DNA of 64,000 nucleotides from Gemmatimonadaceae bacterium (GTDB taxonomy: Bacteria > Gemmatimonadota > Gemmatimonadetes > Gemmatimonadales > Gemmatimonadaceae): the NCBI GenBank assembly GCA_035533755.1, contig DATLTC010000100.1, positions 1-64,000 on the forward strand, written 5' to 3'. The position numbers were made by a program, and so were the translations under genes. Below the pieces are notes generated by a model, which was not told where the DNA came from, made no database searches, and was given only the letters and a program-made list of their open reading frames with translations. Of the stretch, positions 7,180-15,532 are shown one piece after another (position 1 is the first letter of the stretch; every line of letters begins with the position of its first letter).

Positions 7180-8504
7180 GGGGCTCCCGGGCCCGACCGC
7201 AGCTCCGCCGCGCGCGCGAGCAGCGCCGTCGGGGTGTTGCGCCGGGGATCGTCCAGCACCCAGTCGAGGAGCGCCTGGAGCAGTTGGCCCATGCCGGGCC
7301 CCACGGGCATCCCGGCGCGCCGCAGATCGTCGCCGTCCACCGCGAGATCGCGCAGGTCCACGGGATCGCGGAAGGCCGCGCGCAGCACGCGGCGGTACAA
7401 CCCGTGGATCCGATCGGCTGCGGGCGCGACGGCGCCGCGGTCGCGCTGCGCCGCCCAACGAGCGCTGGCCATGCGGAAGAACCCCGGAAGGTGCAGGCGC
7501 CCGATCGCGGCCACCCAGCGCCTGACCTGCGCGTCGGAGATCTCGTCGCCCGCCGCGACGCCCTGGCCGATCGGCGGGCCGAGCGTCTGCCAACGCTCGA
7601 CCAGCGCCTGGATCCAGTTCATCTCGAGCTTGGAGCAGCGCAACGCGGTGAGCGCGGCGCCGATCCTGGCCGCCGGCACGTCGCTGAACAACGTCGCCAG
7701 CCGATGCAGGCGTCGATTGGGCCGCCGCGCCGGGCCCGGCACGGCCAGGCAATCGAGCGCGCGGAACGTCTCCTCCGCGGTGTCGGCCAGCGCGGGCACG
7801 AGCACCGGCAGCGCGCCGGCCTCGCGCCACAAGCGCAGCGCCGCACTCGGCTGCGCCACCTGCTGCATGGTCTTTTCCAGTTCCTGCTTCACCCGCTCCG
7901 GCGACAGGCGCGACAGGTGTGGCGCGCTCGCGACCATCGCCTCCCAGGTGGCCGGATCGATGGTGAATCCGAACCGCGCCGCGAACCGGATGGCGCGCAG
8001 GGCGCGCAGGCGGTCCTCGCGCATCCGCGCGTCGGCGTCCCCGACGGCGCGCACGACGCGCCGCGCGAGGTCGGCGCGCCCCGCGAACGGGTCGTGGAGC
8101 CGCTCGTGGCGCGGCGAATAGGCGATGGCATTGATCGTGAAGTCGCGGCGCGCCAGATCGTCGTCCAGCGATACGCCGAATTCCACTTCGGCGTGTCGGC
8201 CGTCGGTGCGCACGTCGCGCCGGAAGGTCGTGACCTCGTGCATCGTCTTCTCGTGGTCAAGCACGCCCACGGTGCCGAACTCGATGCCCACCGGAATCGT
8301 GCGCCGGTGCCCGAACAGCCCGCGCACCTGTTCCGGCGTGGCGGCCGTGGCGAGATCCCAGTCGAGATGCGCATGGCCCAGCAGCGCGTCGCGCACCGCG
8401 CCGCCCACGCACCAGGTTTCGAAGCCGGCGCGCTCGAGCCGGTCGGCGATGTCCAGCACCGCCGGCGGCGGGCGAAGTTTGAGCAGTTCGTCGCGCTCAG
8501 CCAT
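7176..8504 (-). CDS. cca: CCA-adding tRNA nucleotidyltransferase
   Basis: 442 residues from the ATG at 8504; the frame is open upstream inside ansA, so the start is chosen by homology and overlap. The class II nucleotidyltransferase head has CVGGAVRDALLG, the metal-binding LDWDLATAA, and RRDFTINAIAYS, followed by the neck with RALRAIRFAARFGF. It adds or repairs the 3' CCA; both tRNA genes in this window lack an encoded CCA. A clear HD phosphohydrolase motif is not seen in the C-terminal half. It overlaps ansA by eight bases (ATGGCTGA) and rarA by four (GTGA), so the three are likely translationally coupled. Confidence 0.94.
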   Translation of the reverse strand: MAERDELLKLRPPPAVLDIADRLERAGFETWCVGGAVRDALLGHAHLDWDLATAATPEQVRGLFGHRRTIPVGIEFGTVGVLDHEKTMHEVTTFRRDVRTDGRHAEVEFGVSLDDDLARRDFTINAIAYSPRHERLHDPFAGRADLARRVVRAVGDADARMREDRLRALRAIRFAARFGFTIDPATWEAMVASAPHLSRLSPERVKQELEKTMQQVAQPSAALRLWREAGALPVLVPALADTAEETFRALDCLAVPGPARRPNRRLHRLATLFSDVPAARIGAALTALRCSKLEMNWIQALVERWQTLGPPIGQGVAAGDEISDAQVRRWVAAIGRLHLPGFFRMASARWAAQRDRGAVAPAADRIHGLYRRVLRAAFRDPVDLRDLAVDGDDLRRAGMPVGPGMGQLLQALLDWVLDDPRRNTPTALLARAAELRSGPGAP

Positions 8505-9456
8505 CGAACACGCGGCGCACGTCCACCCCGGCGCCCAGCGCGAGCATGAGATCGATACGGGCCTGCTGCGGACGCCGGCTGCCCGCGAACAGGGCGCCGG
8601 CCTCGAACAGCCGCCGCCCGCCGCCCACGTAGCCGTACGTATGGCCCACGCGCCCGCGCAGGGCGCGCGACGCGATGACCACCGGCTTGCCGTCGGCGAT
8701 CCAGCGGTCGATGCCCTCGGCCATCGGCGGCGGGACGTTGCCGCGCCCCATCGCCGCCACCACCACCCCGAGCGCTTCGACGCGCGAGGCATCGAGCAGC
8801 CGCGCATCGGCGCCCTGCCAGGCGTACACGATGTCCACCGGCTGCGCGGGCGCGTCGGGCATGAGCGGCGGCAGCCCGAACGGCGCCGTGCGCCGAACGA
8901 TCACCCGGCCATCGTCCACCACGCCGAGCGGGCCGAGTCCCGGACTCTCGAAGGCGTCGGGCATGTGGGTGTGGACCTTGGTCACGTCGAGGGCGCTGAA
9001 GATGCGGTCGCCCATCACGACGAGCACGCCGAGTCCCACCGCCACGGCGCTGGCCGCGGTGGCCACCGCGGCCCCGAGATTGGCGGGGCCGTCCCAGCCC
9101 AGGTCGCTGGACGTGCGCATGGCGCCGGTGAACACCACGGGCTTCTCGGAGTCGAGCGACCGCGCCATCAGGTACGCGGATTCCTCCAGCGAGTCGGTGC
9201 CGTGCGTGACCACCACCCCCTGGACGTCGGGGCGCGCCAGGTGCCGCGCGATGCGCGCGCGCAATGCCCACACGCGGTCCACGGTCATGTGCGGCCCGGG
9301 GAAGGCGCCGAAGTCGTCCACCTCGAGATCGGCGATGCGGTCGATGCCCGGGGCGAGCGCCAGGATGTCGCGTCCTGCGAGGGCCGGCACGGCGCCCCCC
9401 GCCACGGGATCGTGGCGCATGGAGATCGTGCCGCCCGTGAAGAGGAGGACGATCAT
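8497..9456 (-). CDS. L-asparaginase, type I/II AnsA-AnsB fold (PF00710)
   Basis: 319 residues from the ATG at 9456. Both catalytic threonine motifs are present: FTGGTISM at the N-terminus and VTHGTDSLEES at about residue 90. Other signatures are FTGAMR and GPANL, and the C-terminal GRGNVPP. The enzyme hydrolyses L-asparagine to aspartate and ammonia. No signal peptide is seen, suggesting a cytoplasmic enzyme. It overlaps the SDR gene by ATGA and the cca gene by eight bases. It is unrelated in sequence to the asparaginase at 572-1561, so two different asparaginase families lie within 9 kb. Whether it prefers Asn or Gln is not decidable here. Confidence 0.92.
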   Translation of the reverse strand: MIVLLFTGGTISMRHDPVAGGAVPALAGRDILALAPGIDRIADLEVDDFGAFPGPHMTVDRVWALRARIARHLARPDVQGVVVTHGTDSLEESAYLMARSLDSEKPVVFTGAMRTSSDLGWDGPANLGAAVATAASAVAVGLGVLVVMGDRIFSALDVTKVHTHMPDAFESPGLGPLGVVDDGRVIVRRTAPFGLPPLMPDAPAQPVDIVYAWQGADARLLDASRVEALGVVVAAMGRGNVPPPMAEGIDRWIADGKPVVIASRALRGRVGHTYGYVGGGRRLFEAGALFAGSRRPQQARIDLMLALGAGVDVRRVFDG

Positions 9457-10208
9457 CCGCAGAGCACGCTGCCGCCGTTGACGTTCATGATCTCTCCGGT
9501 GATGTGCCGCGCGAGCGACGAGCAGAGGAAGACGATGGGGCCGGCAATGTCGCGCGCATCGGCCACGCGTCCCAGCGGAATGGTGGCGGCGATGCGTTCC
9601 TTGCCGCCGTCGGCGTACGGGATGTCGCACATCTCCGTGTCCACCCACCCCGGGGCCACGCTGTTCACGGTGATGTCGCGGCCGGCCAGCTCCGGCGCCA
9701 GCGACTTCACGAACGCGATCATCGCGCCCTTCGACGCCCCGTAATCGGAATGGTACGCCTCGCCGCGCTGCCCCGCCGTGCTGGCCACGAGGACGATGCG
9801 CCCGTGGTCACGCAGCACGCGAGCCGCGGCGCGCGTGGTGTAGAACATCGAATCCACGTTCTGGGCCATCGTGCGCCGCCACCGGGCGTCGGAGATGGCG
9901 GTCACGTCCTCCACGTCCACGGGCCAGATGCCGGCGTTGCCCACGAACAGGTCGAGGGCGCCGAGTTCTCGCACCGCCGCGGCGACGAGCCCGTCGGCGC
10001 CTTCGGAAGTCGCGATGTCCGACGCCACGGCGGCCGATCGCACGCCCCACCGCCGCGCTTCAGCGGCCACGCGCTCGGCGTCATCGCGCCGCGAGTGGTA
10101 GCCCAGCACCACGTCGGCGCCGCTCTCGGCGAGCAACCGCACCGTGGCCGCGCCGATCCCGCGCGAGCCCCCCGTCACCAGCGCGCACTTGCCTCTGAGA
10201 TCGATCAC
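9453..10208 (-). CDS. Short-chain dehydrogenase/reductase (FabG-like)
   Basis: 251 residues from a GTG at 10208 that overlaps the gmhA stop (GTGA). Classical SDR features are present: cofactor loop TGGSRGIG at residues 12-19, NAG near residue 90, a serine in VLVASTAG about 13 residues before the catalytic tyrosine, YGASK, and the C-terminal GEIMNVNGG seen in FabG. It should be a tetrameric NAD(P)-dependent oxidoreductase. It sits between gmhA and ansA with overlaps on both sides. Whether it serves fatty acid synthesis or modifies a sugar is unknown; its coupling to gmhA makes a sugar-related role worth considering. Confidence 0.87.
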   Translation of the reverse strand: MIDLRGKCALVTGGSRGIGAATVRLLAESGADVVLGYHSRRDDAERVAAEARRWGVRSAAVASDIATSEGADGLVAAAVRELGALDLFVGNAGIWPVDVEDVTAISDARWRRTMAQNVDSMFYTTRAAARVLRDHGRIVLVASTAGQRGEAYHSDYGASKGAMIAFVKSLAPELAGRDITVNSVAPGWVDTEMCDIPYADGGKERIAATIPLGRVADARDIAGPIVFLCSSLARHITGEIMNVNGGSVLCG

Positions 10209-10780
10209 AGGTCTCGCTCCACGAGGTCACAGATGATGTGTTCGATGCACAGGTGCAGCTCCTGCGCGCGATCGGTGCGGTCGGTGGGTACGATCACGCA
10301 GTGATCGGCCACCGTGCGGAGGGCGCCCCCGTCGCGCGCCGAGAACGCCAGCACCTTCACGCTCCGCGCGCGGGCCGCTTCCGCCGCCCGCAGCACGTTG
10401 GGGGAATTCCCGCTCGTCGAATGGATGATCAGCAGATCGCCGGGCCGGGCGAGAGCCTCGACCTGCCGCGCGAACACCTGGTCGAACCCCAGGTCGTTGC
10501 CCGCCGCGGTGAGCAGCGACGTGTCGGTGGTGAGCGCGATGGCCGGGTAGGCCCGTCGATTGCGCATGTACCGCACCACGTATTCGGTGGCCATGTGTTG
10601 CGCGTCGGCGGCGCTCCCGCCGTTGCCGCAGAAGAACAGCGTGCCGCCCGCGGCCACCGTCTCCCGCACGAGGCGCAGCGCCTCGTCGAGCGCCGGTCCC
10701 ATCGTCTCGGCCACGCGCGTGGCCGTCGCCGCCAACTCGCGTAACGCGTCCTCGAACCGCCCCGCCGATTGCTGGGTCAC
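10205..10780 (-). CDS. gmhA: Phosphoheptose (sedoheptulose 7-phosphate) isomerase
   Basis: 191 residues from a GTG at 10780, the usual GmhA length. It is a SIS-fold protein. The signature FFCGNGGSAADAQHMATEYV is followed by HSTSGNSPNVL (phosphate binding) and a C-terminal segment QELHLCIEHIICDLVE, with the Glu and His that form the active site and bind zinc in E. coli GmhA. It converts sedoheptulose 7-phosphate to D-glycero-D-manno-heptose 7-phosphate, the substrate of the kinase at 2644-3660. It follows the PHP phosphatase gene by 23 bp and overlaps the SDR start (GTGA). Confidence 0.94.
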   Translation of the reverse strand: MTQQSAGRFEDALRELAATATRVAETMGPALDEALRLVRETVAAGGTLFFCGNGGSAADAQHMATEYVVRYMRNRRAYPAIALTTDTSLLTAAGNDLGFDQVFARQVEALARPGDLLIIHSTSGNSPNVLRAAEAARARSVKVLAFSARDGGALRTVADHCVIVPTDRTDRAQELHLCIEHIICDLVERDL

Positions 10781-10803
10781 CGTGTGAGTCTCCGCGCCGT
10801 CTC

Positions 10804-11583
10804 TCAGTTGTGCGCCGCGCCGCCGGGCCGCGACCGCCCCAGCACGAGCTCGCGCAGATGGGCCAGCATCCCGCGCCGCATCACCAGCGGCGGGACCTCC
10901 TGCATCGGTTCGTTGGCCAGCAGCCGCCGCGCATTGTCGCGCGTCAGCAGATCGGCGTGCTCGGGCGACCCCCACTCGAGCAACCACGCGCGGACCGCCA
11001 CGAGCGACCGCGCGTCGCCATGCGTATCGCTGGCCGCCACGTCGGCGCAGCCGTGCGCCAGGAGGTCCTGGGCCAGGCGGGCCATGTGCCCGGTGCCGAG
11101 CAGCGCCGCGCCGTCCATCTGGATGGCCGTTCCCACCTTTCGCCACTCCATCACCTGCGCCACCGTGCACCCCGCGTACCGCTCCGGGTGTGCGAGCACG
11201 GGGATGACGCCGCTCATCCGCAGGCGGAACAGCTCGTCCGCGGCATTGGGGGGAATCGTCATCCGCGGAAATTCCACGAGCACGGCCTTGGATCCGCCCA
11301 GCGCCAGCTGCGGATGGCGCAGATCGGCGCCCGGCACGTCGAGCATGATCTCCCACCCGAGCTTGAGCTCCGGCACGGCGGGCGCCGCCGCGCGCAGCGC
11401 GGCCAGAATCTGCGCGTGATGATTGTACGGCGCGCTCGCCGCGCGCGAGGCCATCAGGTGCGGCGTGCACACCACCACCTCCACCCCGCCGGCGGCGAAC
11501 CGCTCCAGCACCGGCACCGACACCTCGATCGACGGCGACCCGTCGTCGACGCCGGGCAGCAGATGCGTATGGAGGTCGATCAT
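10804..11583 (-). CDS. CpsB/YwqE-like PHP-domain tyrosine phosphatase or related PHP hydrolase
   Basis: 259 residues from the ATG at 11583. PHP metal-binding motifs are visible: MIDLHTHLLPGVDDG at the very N-terminus, CTPHL near residue 55, LAHPERY in the middle and ASDTHGD near residue 200. This arrangement is that of the CpsB/YwqE manganese-dependent phosphatases that dephosphorylate capsule tyrosine kinases. No kinase or capsule polymerisation gene is next to it; instead gmhA follows after 23 bp, so a role in surface-sugar synthesis is likely but the substrate is open. The preceding gene ends 22 bp upstream. Confidence 0.82.
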   Translation of the reverse strand: MIDLHTHLLPGVDDGSPSIEVSVPVLERFAAGGVEVVVCTPHLMASRAASAPYNHHAQILAALRAAAPAVPELKLGWEIMLDVPGADLRHPQLALGGSKAVLVEFPRMTIPPNAADELFRLRMSGVIPVLAHPERYAGCTVAQVMEWRKVGTAIQMDGAALLGTGHMARLAQDLLAHGCADVAASDTHGDARSLVAVRAWLLEWGSPEHADLLTRDNARRLLANEPMQEVPPLVMRRGMLAHLRELVLGRSRPGGAAHN

Positions 11584-11605
11584 CGCCCGCGCCGCCCGTG
11601 GGACA

Positions 11606-11944
11606 TCACGCGACCTCCGCGGCCGCGTGGCCCCGCGTGCCGATGTCCGCGATGCGCTGCATCGCCCGCGCGGCACGCACGTCGAGCGTCTCGCCCTGCT
11701 CCGCCGCATGCTCGAACGCGTACGTGACGAGCGCATCCACCGCCAGCAGATCGAGCGCCGACTCCCGCCCCGTTTCCCGCCGGGCCAGCAGCGCCGCGAG
11801 CATCTCCTCCGCGGCGGCTTCGCACGCGGCGTGCGTCTCGGCGGCATCGCGCGCCAGCCGGTCCCCGAGGGCCAGCCGGACGCGGGCCGCCAGCGCGTCG
11901 GGCGCCCGCGGCGTGCGCCCGTCCAGCCATGCGCCAACCGTCAT
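11606..11944 (-). CDS. Small hypothetical helical protein
   Basis: 112 residues from the ATG at 11944, which overlaps the alaS stop as ATGA. I do not recognise a family. The sequence is Ala/Arg/Glu-rich and looks wholly helical, with no signal peptide, membrane segment or cysteine. The overlap with alaS, the codon pattern matching its neighbours and the 22-bp spacing to the PHP gene support it being real. A long frame reading upstream into alaS is rejected as a shadow. No function is proposed. Confidence 0.6.
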   Translation of the reverse strand: MTVGAWLDGRTPRAPDALAARVRLALGDRLARDAAETHAACEAAAEEMLAALLARRETGRESALDLLAVDALVTYAFEHAAEQGETLDVRAARAMQRIADIGTRGHAAAEVA

Positions 11945-14748
11945 GCGCCACGCTCGATCAGCGCCTGCGCCAGCGCCGGCGCCTGCGCCAGCGCATGGTC
12001 GAGCTGCGACGCGTCGGGGATCCCGGCCTGCGCCATGTGCGGCTTGCCGCCGCCGCGTCCGCCAGCCAGCGCCGCCAGCTCCTTGACCAACGCACCCGCG
12101 CTCACGCCCCGCTTGACCAGATCGTCGGTGGCCACCACGAGCAGCGTCGTCTTGCCGTCGCCGAACGTGGCGGCGAGTACGCCGACGCCCGAGCGCAGCT
12201 GCTCGCGCAACGCGTCGCCGAGCCCCTGGAGCTCCTTGAGGTCCGCGGCCTGCACCACCCGACCGACGAACCGCGCGCCCGTCCCGTCGAGCTCCCGCGC
12301 GCCGGCCAACCACTGCTGCAACTGGTCGCCGCCGCCGCGCACCGCTTCGTCCACCCGCTTCTCGAGCGCGCGCCTCTCGTCGAGCAGCCCCTGGATGCGC
12401 TTCTCCACGCCGTCCACCGACACCTTGAGCAACTCGGCGGCGCGCCCCAGCGACTGCGCGCGATCGTGGAGGAGCGCGTAGGCGCCCGGTCCGGTCATCG
12501 CTTCGATGCGCCGCACGCCCGATGCCACCCCGGTCTCGTGCACGATCTGGAACAGGCCGATCTCCGCCGTGTTCCGCACGTGCGTTCCGCCGCACAGTTC
12601 CATCGAGAAGCCGGGGACGGTCACCACGCGCACCACGTCACCGTACTTCTCGCCGAACAGCGCCATCGCGCCCGCCGCGCGGGCCTCGGGATACGCCATC
12701 TCCCGCGTCTCCACCGGCATCGCCTGCCAGACGCGCTCGTTGACGATCTGCTGGATCTCCTCTAGGCGGGCGGCGCTCACCGGGCCGTGATGCGTGAAAT
12801 CGAACCGCAGCCGGTCGGGCGCGACCAGCGAGCCCGCCTGGTGCACGGCATCGCCCAGCACCTGGCGCAGGGCCGCATGCAGCAGGTGCGTGGCGGTGTG
12901 ATTCCGTTCGGTGTCCTTGCGCCGCAGCGTCGGCACGCGCGCCGTCACCCGCCCGAACGCGAACTCCCCGCTCAACCGCCCCACCGCCGCCGGCCGCCCG
13001 TCCACCTTGCGCACGTCCTCCACGTCCACCCGCCAGCCGTCGCCCACGATCTCCCCATGGTCCGAGATCTGACCGCCCGACTCGGCGTAGAACGGAGACT
13101 CGCGGAGCAGCACCGCGGCCCGGCCCTCGCCCAGATGGCGCACCGCCGTCACCTGCGTCTCGATCGCCACGCGGTCGTAGCCCACGAACGACACGTCGGC
13201 CACGCGCGCGCCCGGCGCCAGCACCCACTCCACGCCGTCGCCCAGCGCGCCCGACTGCACGCTCAGGCGTCGCGACTTGCGCTCCTCCTTGGAGCGGTTC
13301 CGCTGCTCCTCGAGCGCCGCCCCGAACCCGGCGATGTCCACCGTATAGCCGCGTTCGCGCGCCATCAATTCCGTGAGATCGATCGGGAACCCGAACGTGT
13401 CGTACAGCCGGAACGCGTCGTCCCCGCTGATCGTGCCGCGAATCACGTCGCCCAGCCGAGGGCCGCTCTCCGGCGCCAGCTGCTCGAACCGCGCCAGCCC
13501 GCCCTCGATGGTGGCCAGGAACGCCTCCTCCTCCACCCGCGTCGTCTTGAGCAGATGGGCCGCTCGGGTGTGCAGCTCGGGATAGACGTCGCCCATGGTG
13601 TGGATCACCGCCTGCACCACATGGACGAGCGTGGGCTCCGTGCGCCCCAGCAGCCAGGCGTGGCGCACGGCGCGGCGGAGGATGCGGCGCAGCACGTAGC
13701 CCCGCCCGTCGTTGGACGGGAAGACCCCATCGGCGAGCAGGAACGCCACCGCCCGCGCGTGGTCGGCAATCACCCGGAACGACGCCGGGTCCACCAGCAC
13801 GCTGCGGCCACGCACGGCCATCGCGCTCGGCGCCCGGTCCGCGCGGCCGCGATACGGCAGCCCGACGGCCTCCTCCACGGCGCCGATCATCGGCGCGAAC
13901 AGATCGGTGTGATAGTTGTTCGTCACCCGCTGCAGGACGGCCGCGATGCGCTCCAATCCGGCGCCGGTGTCCACCGACGGACGCGGCAGCGGCACCAGCG
14001 TGCCGTCGGCCTGCCGGTCGAACTGCATGAATACGAGATTCCAGATCTCGAGGAACCTCCCCGCCTCGGCGCCCTCGACGAACGCCTCGGTGGAGAAGTC
14101 CACGCGATCGCGCTCGGTCCACTCGCCCGACGCGCCGTCGGGGAACCGCCAGTCGTCGGTGAGGTGCGCCAGATCGACGTAGAGCTCCGAGCAAGGCCCG
14201 CACGGTCCCGTGTCGGCCATCTGCCAGAAATTGTCCTTCTCGCTCAGGCCGTAGATGCGTGACTCGGGCAGCCCGGCCACGTCGCGCCACAGCGTCCGCG
14301 CCTCGTCGTCATCGCGGAACACCGACACGCGCACGTGGGCCGGATCGATCCCCAGATTCCCGTCCTCCCGGCGTCCGGTCACGAACTCCCACCCGAACCG
14401 GATGGCGTCGCGCTTGAAATAGTCGCCGAACGAGAAGTTCCCGAGCATCTCGAAGAACGTGTGGTGCCGCGCCGTGTGCCCCACCTGCTCCAGATCGTTG
14501 TGCTTGCCGCCGGCCCGCACGCACTTCTGCGCCGTCGTCGCCCGGCGTTTGCCGTCCGGCGGATCGTCCATGCCCAGAAACACCTTCTTGAACTGGACCA
14601 TCCCGGCGTTCGTGAACAGCAGCGTGGGGTCGTCCTCGGGGACGAGCGACGAGCTGGCACGGCGAACGTGACCCTGGCGCTCGAAGTAGCGCAGGAATCG
14701 TTCGCGGATTTCGGCGGCGGAAAGCGGCGGAGGGGCGCGGTCGGGCAT
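11941..14748 (-). CDS. alaS: Alanyl-tRNA synthetase
   Basis: 935 residues from the ATG at 14748, somewhat longer than E. coli AlaS (876). The class II core has SSLVPEDDPTLLFTNAGM near the N-terminus and the typical HHTFFEMLGNFSFGDYF. The editing domain has HTATHLLHAAL and the zinc motif CGGTHVRNT. A C-terminal coiled, C-Ala-like region ends with GRGGGKPHMAQAG. It charges tRNA-Ala and hydrolyses mischarged Ser/Gly-tRNA. A TATATT hexamer ends eight bases before the ATG and no ribosome binding site is seen, so the mRNA may be leaderless. The stop overlaps the next gene (ATGA). Confidence 0.97.
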   Translation of the reverse strand: MPDRAPPPLSAAEIRERFLRYFERQGHVRRASSSLVPEDDPTLLFTNAGMVQFKKVFLGMDDPPDGKRRATTAQKCVRAGGKHNDLEQVGHTARHHTFFEMLGNFSFGDYFKRDAIRFGWEFVTGRREDGNLGIDPAHVRVSVFRDDDEARTLWRDVAGLPESRIYGLSEKDNFWQMADTGPCGPCSELYVDLAHLTDDWRFPDGASGEWTERDRVDFSTEAFVEGAEAGRFLEIWNLVFMQFDRQADGTLVPLPRPSVDTGAGLERIAAVLQRVTNNYHTDLFAPMIGAVEEAVGLPYRGRADRAPSAMAVRGRSVLVDPASFRVIADHARAVAFLLADGVFPSNDGRGYVLRRILRRAVRHAWLLGRTEPTLVHVVQAVIHTMGDVYPELHTRAAHLLKTTRVEEEAFLATIEGGLARFEQLAPESGPRLGDVIRGTISGDDAFRLYDTFGFPIDLTELMARERGYTVDIAGFGAALEEQRNRSKEERKSRRLSVQSGALGDGVEWVLAPGARVADVSFVGYDRVAIETQVTAVRHLGEGRAAVLLRESPFYAESGGQISDHGEIVGDGWRVDVEDVRKVDGRPAAVGRLSGEFAFGRVTARVPTLRRKDTERNHTATHLLHAALRQVLGDAVHQAGSLVAPDRLRFDFTHHGPVSAARLEEIQQIVNERVWQAMPVETREMAYPEARAAGAMALFGEKYGDVVRVVTVPGFSMELCGGTHVRNTAEIGLFQIVHETGVASGVRRIEAMTGPGAYALLHDRAQSLGRAAELLKVSVDGVEKRIQGLLDERRALEKRVDEAVRGGGDQLQQWLAGARELDGTGARFVGRVVQAADLKELQGLGDALREQLRSGVGVLAATFGDGKTTLLVVATDDLVKRGVSAGALVKELAALAGGRGGGKPHMAQAGIPDASQLDHALAQAPALAQALIERGA

Positions 14749-14756
14749 ACGCGCGG

Positions 14757-14762
14757 AATATA
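14757..14762 (-). promoter_or_regulatory. Candidate -10 box of alaS close to the start codon
   Basis: On the minus strand TATATT is followed by eight bases and the ATG of alaS (14748). This TANNNT box would put the start site at or next to the start codon. No clear -35 hexamer is seen 16-18 bp upstream. It lies in the 38-bp gap after recX. Confidence 0.35.
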
Positions 14763-14786
14763 CCAAATCGCGACGCACTATGCCCT

Positions 14787-15437
14787 TCAGTCCGTGGGCT
14801 CGACGCCGTCCTCGCCGAGGTCGCGCAACACCCGGCTGATATCGTCGTGCTCGAACCCGCGGCGCGCCAGGAACGCGTACAATCGCCGGCGGCGCGTGGG
14901 CGCATCGAGACGGATCAGGCTCCGGAGCTTCTTGCGCGCCAACCGCGCCACGGCTTCGCCCTCCCCCACCCCCTCGTCCGCGAATACGTCGGCCAGCGCG
15001 GCTTCGGCCAGTTCGCGTGAGATGCCGCGCTTGGCCAGCTCCTGCTGCACACGGCGCCGCGACATGCCCCGCCCCAAGGCCTTGCTGCGGGCAAACTGCC
15101 GCGCATAATCGGCGTCGTCCAGATATCCGGCGCGTTCCAGACGGTCGAGCGCGGCGTCCACAGGGCCCGCGGCCTCGCCCTTGAGCAGGAGCTGCCGGCG
15201 CAATTCCGCGCGCGACCGCGCGCGGGCGGCCAGCAGCCTCGTGGCGCGATCCCACGTGGCAACGAGCGCCAGCTCGGCGGCAAACGCGGGCCGCACCGGG
15301 TCGAACGCCACGCCGACGCCGAGCCGCAACCGCTCGATGGCCTCCACGGACACCGCGCCCTCCGGCTGTCCGTCCACGAAGACCTCGAACCGTCCCGGTT
15401 TCTTGACGTGCGCCGTGATGGCCGTGATCACGGGCAT
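14787..15437 (-). CDS. recX: Regulatory protein RecX
   Basis: 216 residues from the ATG at 15437. The C-terminal two thirds hold the triple-helix repeats of RecX: LLAARARSRAELRRQLLLKG, then VDAALDRLERAGYLDDADYARQF and GRGMSRRRVQQELAKRG, then AFLARRGFEHDDISRVL (each quoted in part). RecX binds the RecA filament groove and limits its extension. It lies immediately downstream of recA, the usual arrangement, separated by a 123-bp spacer with a long inverted repeat whose last arm ends about 16 bases before the RecX start. GGAG precedes the ATG. Confidence 0.93.
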   Translation of the reverse strand: MPVITAITAHVKKPGRFEVFVDGQPEGAVSVEAIERLRLGVGVAFDPVRPAFAAELALVATWDRATRLLAARARSRAELRRQLLLKGEAAGPVDAALDRLERAGYLDDADYARQFARSKALGRGMSRRRVQQELAKRGISRELAEAALADVFADEGVGEGEAVARLARKKLRSLIRLDAPTRRRRLYAFLARRGFEHDDISRVLRDLGEDGVEPTD

Positions 15438-15452
15438 GGCCGCTCCGACGGC

Positions 15453-15532
15453 AAAGTGCCGGGGATCCGTACCCTGTAGCGTTGGGAGTTTCCGGGTCCC
15501 GTCGCGTTCAGGCTACGTCTCCCCGGCACGTT
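15453..15532 (-). other. Structured spacer between recA and recX
   Basis: Arms at 15453-15465 and 15520-15532 are complementary over 12 of 13 positions (AAAGTGCCGGGGA against TCCCCGGCACGTT). Inside lie two nested pairs, GTAGC/GCTAC (15476-15480, 15512-15516) and GGGA/TCCC. The transcript could fold into one long hairpin between recA and recX, ending 16 bases before the recX ATG. It may attenuate or stabilise the mRNA; there is no T-run. Seen as sequence symmetry only. Confidence 0.5.

Noticed and set aside
7180-7830. Extension of rarA by 217 residues upstream of the GTG at 7179
   Set aside because: The added sequence lies inside cca, is Arg/Gly/Ala-rich and has no counterpart in RarA proteins; the GTGA overlap gives the expected family length.
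14749-15255. Extension of alaS by 169 residues into recX
   Set aside because: The ATG at 14748 precedes the canonical class II start region; the extension is the recX sequence in another frame.
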